A stretch of DNA of 64,000 bases from Gaertneriomyces semiglobifer. Lineage: Eukaryota; Chytridiomycota; Chytridiomycetes; Spizellomycetales; Spizellomycetaceae. The stretch spans positions 124,001 through 188,000 of the forward strand of contig JAHLKF010000019.1 in the NCBI GenBank assembly GCA_025558075.1, given 5' to 3'. Made by a program: the position numbers and the translations under genes. Below the pieces are notes generated by a model that saw only the letters and a list, made by a program, of their open reading frames with translations, was not told where the DNA came from and made no database searches. Positions 36,606 to 45,456 of the stretch are shown piece by piece. Position 1 is the stretch's first letter. Each line of letters begins with the position of its first letter.

Positions 36606-36709
36606 CTATTCCATATGTCAAACTATCAAAGTGGGACTATATAGACTCAAAAAATCAGCTAGCCAGTAGCTATTAGCCATATGTCAAACTAACAAATTGG
36701 GACTATATA
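36580..36709 (+). repeat. Imperfect 64/66-bp tandem duplication at the 3' end of uraD
   Basis: The segment 36580-36643 (gactcaaaaaattatctagt ... gggactatata) is repeated at 36644-36709 with a few substitutions and a 2-base difference. The first copy contains the last codons and stop of uraD; the second copy lies in the 3' region between uraD and xanthine dehydrogenase. Confidence 0.85.
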
Positions 36710-36736
36710 CAAATGTGAGGCACCGAAATACGTGAA

Positions 36737-39700
36737 TTAGGCAGGCACCGCCCACGGCTTGCCATCGATTGCAAAGTCCTTTGCAAGCGCGGTATCCTTT
36801 CCACCACAGGCCAGCAAGATGCGCTCACTTGTGGCTGGTGAATCCATTCTAAAGTATCCTGCCTCGCCATACTCAGCTCGGGCACTCTTGATTGCTTCTC
36901 GCAAAGCAAAGAACACGGATGCTCCAAGGAAGAGCGGTGGCTCACCAACGGCTTTGGAGGAGTGGATGGCACGTTTGTTGGCGACACCTGAAAGGAAACT
37001 CACTCGGAAGTCGACAGGAATATCACGGAACCCCGGGATTTTATAGTTGCCCGGCCCACGAGTAATAAGGAAGCCCGTGTTGGGGTTCAGCAGAGGCTCC
37101 TCCAAAGTGGCCCATCCCATCCCCTGTACAAATGCTCCTTCGATCTGTATAAACTGTAAGCAGTCATCACTTGACAAACATAATCAGTGGCGTAGCTCAC
37201 CTGTCCGATATCCAGAGCTGGGTTGATACTCTTTCCAATGTCCATGACAATATCTGCCCGCAGACAAGTGTGGTCTCCGGTCAGAGTATCCACCTCCACT
37301 TCTGCACAAGCAGCTCCATATGTGAAGTAATTGAACATACGGCCATCGTTGGTTGCCCAATCGTATGACAAGTCCGGCGTTTTATAGAACCCAGTAGCAC
37401 TCAGACTCACACGATCAAAATAGGCCTTCTGAATCATCTGTTCCCACGTCAACGGTGGTTCTATTTTTTCGTATGGTTGAAGGCGCTCTCGGATCTTGGT
37501 GCATGCATCAAGTACAGCCATGCCGTTGAGGTCGGAAGAAACAGAGGCAGCGGTTGCTGAAGTGTTCGGGACCGTTGCTGTTTGGGTCTCAGACAGATGC
37601 ACTTTGGATATCGGAATGCCAAGTGCTTGTGCAGCCACTTGGACCATCTTGGTATGCAAACCCTGGCCCATCTCAGTACCGCCATGAGTTATGAGGACCG
37701 ATCCGTCTGTGTATACGTGCACTAAAGCACCCGCTTGGTTTAGCCAGCGGGCGGTAAATGCAAGACCGAACTTTGTAGGCATCAACGCGATCCCACGCTT
37801 GCGGTACTTGTGCTTGGCGTTGAACTCTTTAACCTCTTGTTGCCGGCGTTTGAACTCACTGGATACAACTAGCTCATCCCACAGCCTCTCCATAAACACG
37901 TCCTCCAACGGCTGTCGGAAGTGGGTCAGCTCGCCCATTTTATAGAGATTGATCCTCCGGATTTCTTCCACACTCTTGCCCAAGTATTCTGCAATGTGAG
38001 TGATGTACTGCTCTGCAATCATCAACCCTTGTGGTCCACCGAATCCTCTGAATGCAGTGTTGGACGCAATGTTCGTTTTCGCCAATCTGCCAGTGACCTT
38101 CATGTTCGGTATTCTATAACAGTTGTCCACGTGCGATACAGCGCGTTCCATGACAGAGCTCGAAAGATCTGCGGAAAACCCGGCGTTGTTGATGAGATCC
38201 ACTTCAAGGTAAACAATTTTGCCCTCATCAGTGAACCCGATTTTGTAGTCACCACGGAAAGGATGACGTTGTCCAGAGACAGCCATATCTTCCTCGCGTG
38301 TGTACATGCAGCGCACGGGGACATGTAACTTGTGGGCTGCTACAGCTAGTGCGCAGGCCAGCGGCACACTTCGCGACTCTTTACCGCCAAAGCCACCACC
38401 CATGCGTTTCACACGACAATTGACCCGGTTCGAAGGTATACCCAGGACTCTTGCCACATACTGCTGCGTTTCCGATGGGTGCTGGGTCGAGGCAAAAATC
38501 TCAATCTCATTGTCTTCTCTCTTCGGAACGACTAGACTAGCCTGCGTCTCTAGGTAAAAGTGCTCTTGAGCACTCATCCTCGCAACACCCGTAACACTAT
38601 GCGTTGCCGCCTCCAAGGGCACATCCGCCTCCCTCTTCAATGGATCATAGCAGCCTGAAGAAATCGTCTTGGTAATATTGAAAAAAGAGTTTGCTTCGAT
38701 GGCATCTTCGATCGTAACGATCACGGGCCTCTTATCCGTGTAGACAACCTTGACCATCCTAGCAGCCTTGCGAGCAACGGTCTCGCTGGTAGCAACCACA
38801 AGACCAATCATCTGCCCAACGTAATGTACACGCTTGGTCGCAAACAGCTCTTCGTCGTGAAAGATGGGTCCGATCATGTTAGGCCCATGCTCAGCATCCT
38901 CGTGAGTAAAGTTCGGAATATCCTCCGCGCCAACGTATCCAAGCACGCCCTCCATAGCGAGCGCCTCGGAGGGATCCACACTTTCGATAGCAGCATTCGC
39001 CTCAGCAGACTGCACAAGGCCGGCGTAGCACTCGTTGGCATACTTTGGTATATCGTCAATGTAAACAGCTTCGCCAGTGACCTGCTTCAATGCGGCCAAG
39101 TGAGGAATGGACGTCCCCACAGCCCCTTCAAGCACCTTCTCCGAGCCTTCCAGAGGCCGCACGTCCTGCTCGTAAAATTGTGTGCCCCGAGCTAAGCCAC
39201 GTTCAATCTCTGTCAACGCCGACTGCTCCTCAGGCTTCACTTCGGCCGCATTTATTTTTCCAGCGACATACAGATAAAACTTGCGAAGAAACGACAAAGC
39301 CAATTGGCGCCGGTACGCAACCTGCCCACCTGGCGTGGAGCTGGACATGACAAAGTCTTTGGAGATGATCGTCTCGCCTAGGCCATCCACAATATCCCGT
39401 TCCCACTTGAGGCCGACGAGACGCTTTGATGCTTCAGTAGCAATTCTGGTGAAAGCGCTGAGACCACCAAAACCGAGAGCAGCGTCCTGGACAACATTGT
39501 TTTCATCCAGGCGAACTCGCATGCAAGAATTAACAATGGCGATATCATCGTGCTTCCTCTTGGACTGCTTGAACGCCAGAGTGTATTCTCCTTTTTGCGT
39601 AAACGGAATAAAGACGCTCTCAACGACTTCGGATGGCTTTAAAGCGGTCCGACGATATCCGACGAAGAATTCCTTCATTGGGATGGTGCGCGAGCCCCCT

Positions 39701-41112
39701 TTAACGCTCGAAACCTTTAACACCGCATCGATTGCCACAAAGACAGGGTTCAGGTCACTGATAGCGCTAGCGGTAACGATATTACCAGCAATGGAGGCAA
39801 CATTCCTAATTTGTGGACCAGCAAAGTACTTGAGGTTGTCCAGACATGCTTTCATGTTTTCAGTCTTGTGGCTTTCGTAGCTGGCAATGAAGCTCTCTAA
39901 ATAATCCTGGAACTTCTTCAATGTGACGCCTGCCCCCATCCAAATGCCGTCATCTGACTCCTCGTACGATGTGATTTCTCTGACATCGCTAGCATTGACC
40001 ATAGTAGGGAAATCAGCCCCTTTCATCCGAACCTCAATGCCTATCTCAGTATTGCCGGTCACAATTTTGGCTTTAGGGTTCGCATCCATTATTGTTTTCA
40101 GCTCCTCCAATGTTGTCGGATGGTACCACGCGCCGTTATCATGTCTAAACATGTAACTGGCCGCTACTTGCTTCAGTGCTGGCGGGAAGGGTAGGTCCCT
40201 AGAAGGATCAAGCGCACGACGGGGTTTCATATCCTCAATATCAGCGGTACCATTCATCACTGAGCACGTTCCATTAGCCTTTTTGGTTGTACATTCAGAC
40301 TTGCTGCAGCCAACTGCGCAGTGGTCATCTTCATCCTCGTGTGATCCATTGATGTTTCCATTACATGCATGTGCATGGCCGTTCGCGTCGCCGTTTGGCT
40401 GACTCTGACATGCATGAGACGTGCCATGGCCGTTCGCGTCGCCGTTCGGTTGACTTTGACATGCATGAGATGTGGCATGACCATTGCACGCTGGAGGGTG
40501 GGGAACAGAAAACTGCTGTGCGCCCTCAATGATTGGACGGTACCCAGTGCAGCGACACAGATTGCCGTCGAACGCTTCCTCAATGTCATGAGGGCTTGGT
40601 TTCTGGTTATTCTGCGTTAACGTGTATAGAGACATGACAATGCCTGGAGTACAGAATCCGCATTGGCTAGCAAAAAGGGTTAATGAACTGTGTAGCTAAG
40701 AGGAGAGCTCCAACGAACCGCCAACCGACCTTCCATGGCTGTAAGCGATAGCTTCCTGGGTCGGATGCGGGTTGGTACTCGTGCCCAATCCTTCAATGGT
40801 GACGACATGTTTGCCCTCAATGGAGCAGGCAAGCGCCAAACATGCGTTGACGCTATTGTGATCGACTCGGCCTTCGCGGTCGTTGTAGCTCGACAGCATC
40901 ACCGTACAAGACCCACATCCTCCCTCACCACATCCCAACTTTGTTCCTGTTAACCCATGGCGACGCAGAAAAGCGATGAGTGTTTCCTGAGGATCTGGAG
41001 GAAAGTCAGAGAAGGGCTTCCCATTGATATAACACTGGAGTTTCCGTCTTTCCGGGAGAATGTCCTCTGGAGGAACCTTTGCTGAAAGCATCCCACCGCA
41101 AAACAACAGCAT
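36737..41112 (-). CDS. XDH: Xanthine dehydrogenase
   Basis: Three exons (41112-40730, 40666-37201, 37144-36737) give about 1,418 residues. It oxidises hypoxanthine to xanthine and xanthine to urate using 2Fe-2S, FAD and molybdopterin. The first iron-sulfur cluster motif is GCGEGGCGSCTV; intron 1 splits SHGSQCGFCTPG, and GNLCRCTGYRPIIEGAQQF forms the second. The FAD domain follows (IVTGNTEIGIEV, RNVASIAGNIVTASAISDL). The Mo domain has MGGGFGGKESR and FRGFGGPQG, carrying the Glu and Arg that mark xanthine dehydrogenases rather than aldehyde oxidases, and VGEPPLFLG with the catalytic Glu. A later in-frame Met at 41091 is an alternative start. Between the Fe-S and FAD domains lies an unusual Cys/His/Asn-rich insert of about 80 residues with a 17-residue direct repeat. 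Its activity needs the sulfurated cofactor made by the MOCOS gene in this cluster. Confidence 0.95.
40374..40475 (-). repeat. Two 51-nt direct repeats inside the xanthine dehydrogenase gene
   Basis: Units 40374-40424 and 40425-40475 are nearly identical and in frame. Each encodes 17 residues of the type GH(A/G)TSHACQSQPNGDAN, followed by a partial copy GHAHACNGN. Confidence 0.85.
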
Positions 41113-41207
41113 CCAACCACTGAAAAGGTGCTGTTTACAAAGAGTAGAAGACCGAGGCGGGTCAGCGCTTTACTCTCTTCCAGCTGCCTGGCACCTGTTA
41201 AACCTGC

Positions 41208-41339
41208 GATAATATATGCTTACCTGTGCTGGGCGGCTCCAATTTTGTTCGAAGTGTGATATATTTACACTCTTGGTGTGTTCCAAACGCGTGGGGTCAA
41301 CTGGTCACTCCACACACAAATATCGCGGAAGAGATAAGG
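41208..41339. promoter_or_regulatory. GATA motifs upstream of xanthine dehydrogenase
   Basis: GATAA lies at 41208-41212 and agataagg at 41332-41339, about 100 and 220 bases upstream of the minus-strand XDH start. They fit the HGATAR consensus of fungal nitrogen-regulatory GATA factors. Short motifs occur by chance; support comes from repetition across the cluster. Confidence 0.35.
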
Positions 41340-41863
41340 GCGGAGAATCATCGTGGGGGAACGCAGAAATACGATATCCAAGACTCCGGGCAGCGGCTGA
41401 ACATTCTTTGAATTGAAGACCGCCTGCCAGCTCGTGCCAAGATCAAGGATCAGCATGCAGCAATCCAAGCATCTGCAGCTGGAACCAGAAACAACAACAT
41501 GAAGTGAACCTAAACTGCGTCTTGTTTTTTCGAGCGGCCGTCCCGGAGCCACTCGACCCTCCACAACCTTTTCCGCCTTCTACATGATGCATGCGCCCCC
41601 GACAACAAGGGGTCGCCCATTAATTAATCTAATTCAAACTGCAGCGAAGCCCTTTGTCGTCGAATGCCTCCGCCAAAGTCCTACGCTCACGTGGCACAGT
41701 CATGAATAGTCAGCGTAGACGGATGAAGGCCTTTGAAGTGGGACATTGACGTTCACATTTTTGAATGAGAAGCCAGCGTTGACGTTCCAAGCCCAATGAA
41801 TGACATATCGTAAACTGGGCAGCGGAGGTTCTCAGCGTATCCTCTCACCAGACTGCGACGCAT

Positions 41864-41871
41864 TTTATAAG
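41864..41871 (+). promoter_or_regulatory. Candidate TATA box of the secreted Cys-rich gene
   Basis: The string tttataag lies 62 bases upstream of the start codon at 41933, a plausible distance for a TATA box. Confidence 0.35.
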
Positions 41872-41932
41872 TGCAGCGCTCACAGCCATGCCTTTACGTA
41901 CGAGTCTATGACTGTCACTCAGGAAACTCAGG

Positions 41933-42333
41933 ATGCACGGTAACTGTTTGATCATGCTAGCCAGCATGGCAGTGTTGCTCTCGATACTGCCAGCGTCGTT
42001 TGCTCGACCCGCGAGTCTCTTGGCTCCCATTGTGCCAAGTCCATCATCAGATATCTACACAGAAACGTGCTCGTATGCGCCAGCTGAGGCAACGTCTACT
42101 GAAGCCACCGCTAGGTGAAAGTCTCATCAGAAGCTGTGTACTTGGATTGTCATGAATTCATGCGAGCTTCTAGATGCGGACCGCCAACTCCATCGGAAAC
42201 CGTCGTGAGTGGCGTAGACGACATATGCTGCCACTGCTGCCTTCACAATTGGGAACCCGAGGAATGTGCTGCCATTCAATGTCTTTGGTGTCCTGCCGAA
42301 TGTTTACCTGGAAACCCGCTTGCACATGAATAA
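41933..42333 (+). CDS. Small secreted cysteine-rich protein
   Basis: Two exons (41933-42114 and 42174-42333; intron gtgaaa..ttctag, phase 2) encode 113 residues. The N terminus has a signal peptide: MHGNCLIMLASMAVLLSILP with probable cleavage after SFA. The mature part begins with Pro/Ser/Thr-rich sequence and has a cluster of cysteines (ICCHCCLHNW, ECAAIQCLWCPAEC) that could form disulfides. No known domain is recognised. It is embedded in the purine cluster between xanthine dehydrogenase and urate hydroxylase, but no functional link can be read from the sequence; it could be a cell-wall or secreted effector-like protein. Confidence 0.55.
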
Positions 42334-42494
42334 ATCCCGCTCGTCCCTTCGCTCGCAAGGCCCCGCCATCTTATATACAATTCTGCTTCATCATACCTTT
42401 GAATTCACAGCCGTCTCACATGCCTATCCATAAGATCTTGGTTAGTATCAGCAAAACACAGCAACACCTTTCCTGCAGCAAAGTTCTCGCGGAG

Positions 42495-42530
42495 GTGAGA
42501 TAAGTTTTGAAAGTGTTCCTTATCTCACCG
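42495..42530. promoter_or_regulatory. Perfect inverted repeat of GATA motifs upstream of hpxO
   Basis: The 11-bp arm ggtgagataag (42495-42505) is exactly matched in inverse by cttatctcacc (42520-42530) across a 14-bp spacer; outer arms cgcgg (42489-42493) and ccgcg (42536-42540) extend the symmetry. Each arm contains AGATAAG. It lies about 150-180 bases upstream of the hpxO start, which also has a TATA-like tatatat at 42599-42605. A site for a GATA-factor dimer or pair, controlling hpxO by nitrogen source, is inferred. Confidence 0.6.
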
Positions 42531-42677
42531 GACACCGCGTTTGCTCCACAAACATGCCACCAGCAAAGTGTGAATTCCTGTGAGCCGAGTAAAGGCGATA
42601 TATATCCAGGTGCTAGAAAGAACAGGTTCATGTCCTAGAACAGCAATCCCGACCTCAATATACAATCGTAACTTGTC

Positions 42678-43856
42678 ATGGTCAAGATCATTGTCATTGG
42701 CGCTGGTATTGGAGGCCTCACCGCTTCCATTGCCCTCCATCAAGCCCTACCAGGAGCTGATATCCAAGTTTACGAGCGAGTGCCCGAACTGCTACCCATT
42801 GGCGCCGCCATTTCCGTGTGGAGTAATGGCGTCAAAGTGTTGAAGAAATTGGGACTGGGCGACCAGATCGAGGGATATGCCGGTGACATGAGGAGGATGG
42901 CGTACCATACAAAGGATGGAAAGCAGCTGTGCGATTTTGATCTGTCACCTCTTTACGAACAAGTTAAACAGCGTGCATGTCCAATTGCCCGTACCAATCT
43001 GCAGAAACTGCTGCTCGACGGCGCCAAGGCAAACGGAATCACAGTACATCTTGATAAACGGGGAATGGACTACACTGAATCAGACCAGAACATTACGGTC
43101 GAGTTTGAAGACGGTACATCTGAAACTGGTGATCTTCTTGTCATCGCCGAAGGCACGCATTCCAGGCTCCGCGATAAAATTGTTGGGCGACCGATCAAGC
43201 GTCAGTACGTCGGATACACTAACTACAACGGCGCCGTTCCTATTACACCCGACCTACACAACGATGCTACCACTTGGAATCAATTTGTCGGCGATGGGAA
43301 ACGCGTGAGCATGATGCCCATGGGTGACAACAAGTTCTACTTCTTCTTTGACGTCCCTGGAGAAATTGTTTCCAGCACACCGGACCAGTATCGTCAGGAA
43401 CTAGCTGAGCAATTTAAGGGATGGGCAGAGCCTGTGCAGAACCTAATTAAAAACCTGGATCCGACCACCGTCGCGCGTGTTCCGATTCATGACGTTGAGG
43501 AGATCGAAACCTTTCACAAGGGCCGTGCTGTCATGATGGGTGATGCGGCGCATGGTACGGCGCCTGATCTTGGGCAAGGCGGTTGTCAAGCAATGGAGGA
43601 TGCTTGGGTACTCGCACAAGCACTGAAAACCCACGGTGCGGATTTTACCGCTGCGTTCAAACAGTACGACGAGCGTAGAGTGCGGCGAACGGTAGACCTT
43701 GTATCTCGTGCCCGAAAGAGAGCTGATATGATACACGGTAAGCACATGCCGGACACGTTGGCGTGGTATGATGAGTTAGCAAAGGAAACAGGCGTAGGCA
43801 TTATGGAAGGGATGGCGAAAACCATTATGGGTGCACCAGCAGAACTAGATGCGTAG
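42678..43856 (+). CDS. hpxO: FAD-dependent urate hydroxylase (HpxO type)
   Basis: A single-exon gene of 392 residues. It should hydroxylate urate to 5-hydroxyisourate with NADH and O2, a step performed by a cofactor-free uricase in most eukaryotes. Group A flavin-monooxygenase motifs are present: GAGIGG at residues 8-13, the DG-type segment LLVIAEGTHSRLRD, and GDAAHGTAPDLGQGG from residue 288. The closest match I recognise is bacterial HpxO of Klebsiella: PIGAAISVWSNGVK, RMAYHTKDG, FVGDGKRVSMMPM and FYFFFDVPG are shared in order, as is the C-terminal HGKHMPDTLAWYDELAKETG. Arg209 and Tyr221 here correspond to Arg204 and Tyr216 of the Klebsiella enzyme, residues tied to urate binding and catalysis. 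No intron, no peroxisomal targeting tail. Absence of introns and the bacterial resemblance fit horizontal transfer. Confidence 0.85.
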   Translation: MVKIIVIGAGIGGLTASIALHQALPGADIQVYERVPELLPIGAAISVWSNGVKVLKKLGLGDQIEGYAGDMRRMAYHTKDGKQLCDFDLSPLYEQVKQRACPIARTNLQKLLLDGAKANGITVHLDKRGMDYTESDQNITVEFEDGTSETGDLLVIAEGTHSRLRDKIVGRPIKRQYVGYTNYNGAVPITPDLHNDATTWNQFVGDGKRVSMMPMGDNKFYFFFDVPGEIVSSTPDQYRQELAEQFKGWAEPVQNLIKNLDPTTVARVPIHDVEEIETFHKGRAVMMGDAAHGTAPDLGQGGCQAMEDAWVLAQALKTHGADFTAAFKQYDERRVRRTVDLVSRARKRADMIHGKHMPDTLAWYDELAKETGVGIMEGMAKTIMGAPAELDA

Positions 43857-43911
43857 ATAGGATTAGATTGTATACTTTTGACCTGACGCATATATCTAGC
43901 AAATGCTACTA

Positions 43912-44964
43912 CTACTTCTTCACAGGAAACTCTTTTCTCCAGAACTGTGCGATTTCTTCTCTGGTGGCTACCCAGACGTCCTTGCTTTTGACGTACTCCA
44001 TGAACCTTTGCAGCGCTGCCGCACGGCCAGGCTTTCCAACCAGGCGACAGTGTAAGCCGATGGACATCATTTTCGGAGTTCCTGCTTCGCCCTCTTCGTA
44101 GAGCACGTCAAACGCGTCCTTGAGGTACGTGAAGAAACCGTCTGGAGAGCTGAAACCCGGCGGGACGCAGTACTTCATGTCGTTCTACGTCAAATTGAAA
44201 GGTTGCCATCAATCACTATGCAATGCTTACAAATTCGTTCCGCTGGGCCATACCTGATCAAGTGTATAAGGTATCACCAAGTGTTCATGTCCATCGACTG
44301 TAACCCAGTATGGGAGGTCATCATTGTACGCATCTGAGTCGTACAAGAGGTCCAAGCCCAGCTTCTTGAACATTCGGATAACCACTTCTCTGCTCTGCGG
44401 ACCTATTCTGCCAGTATACCACCCTCGAGGCGGGACGCCTGTAGCTTTGGTGATGGCTTCAATTGCCTTGACGCAGTGCTCTGCTTCCGGTACGCCTTCT
44501 GCATCGTAATCAATCCACCGGTAGTTATGACTACACACTTCATGTCCTTCCTCATGCATCTGGGTCACTGGGTCTGGACAGAGCTCAACAGCGCGCCCCA
44601 CAGCGAAGCAGGTGAACTTGAATCCATATCGACGGAAGAGGCGCAAGAGGCGGTGAACACCGGCACGAGTACCGTACTCGTACTGCGTCTCCATGTTCAT
44701 ATCTCGCCCGGGACGCGGCCGTCCGCCCGGTGTTTCGTTGAGAAAGACTTCTGAAGCCGGGTCACCGTTCAGCACGGTGTTTTCGCCGCCCTCTTCATAA
44801 TTTACAACGAAGGACAGCGCTATTTTGGCACCGTTCGGCCAAGAGAAGCGAGGGTACTGCCCACCATACCCAACAAGGTCACGGGTATTGATGTCCTTGA
44901 GTTTTGTCACCTCGTATTTGATTTCATCCTTCTCTTGTTCCGGCGTCGGAAGGTTAGTTAACAT
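43912..44964 (-). CDS. puuE: PuuE-type allantoinase (polysaccharide-deacetylase fold)
   Basis: Two exons (44964-44254 and 44184-43912; intron gtatgg..acgtag, phase 0) give 327 residues. It hydrolyses allantoin to allantoate. The sequence follows the bacterial PuuE family, not the metal-dependent amidohydrolase allantoinase (yeast DAL1): NTRDLVGYGGQYP, NYEEGGENTVLNGDPASE, MNMETQYEYGTRAGVHRLLR, HEEGHEVCSHNYRWIDY, and YTLDQ|NDMKYCVPPGF spanning the intron. The NodB-like core keeps its His and Glu residues. No signal peptide or PTS1 (end PVKK) is present, so it is probably cytosolic. It is convergent with hpxO (stop codons about 55 bases apart) and divergent from the MOCOS gene. Confidence 0.9.
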
Positions 44965-45456
44965 CTTGAAAACTGGGTTCCTTCCTAAGCACCGTTCCGT
45001 TGCCTAAGGGCCACTTTTCACGAGCGCAGATGGATTGTAGAAGAGGATATCGGGTAGAAGCTCTGTTCGCAACCACTGATTAATTATCGTCGTTGGGCGT
45101 CTGTCAATCAAAAAACCGTCGACTGCTGAGCAGTGTCACTTTTTTTGGCTCGGTTATAGCATCGTCAGCGGGCAGACGAGAGGTTGGATTGGAAGGTTGC
45201 AACAAGCTCGTGAAGAAGCCTTTGAGACGGACGATACAAATAGATCAGATATCGGTGGCCCCGTCGTCCAAATTTCCTTATCTCTCGTCAACAACTTCAG
45301 CGCCTCACAAACAAAGGCGCGAGTTTACCCCCACGCGCAGTCGCATGAATTGAACAGCGTTGCGAGAAGCGACGACGTTTAAGAGAAGGGGTTTCCCTGA
45401 AAGTGAATCAGCTGGTTACCGAGCAACATCGTGTAGATGCTGGTGGTAGACCCTAT
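44965..45456. promoter_or_regulatory. Shared divergent promoter, puuE / MOCOS
   Basis: This 492-base region separates the two start codons. It contains cttatct (inverse AGATAAG) at 45277-45283 and two GATATC strings. No gene is recognised; the GTG-initiated extension of the MOCOS frame reaches into it but lacks an ATG before 45457. Confidence 0.4.

Noticed and set aside
39281..39880. 199-residue plus-strand frame
   Set aside because: It is antisense to the FAD and Mo regions of xanthine dehydrogenase and has no family pattern.
45403..45456. N-terminal extension of the MOCOS frame starting at a GTG
   Set aside because: Eukaryotic nuclear genes start at ATG; the first in-frame ATG is at 45457 and the NifS-like domain begins after it.
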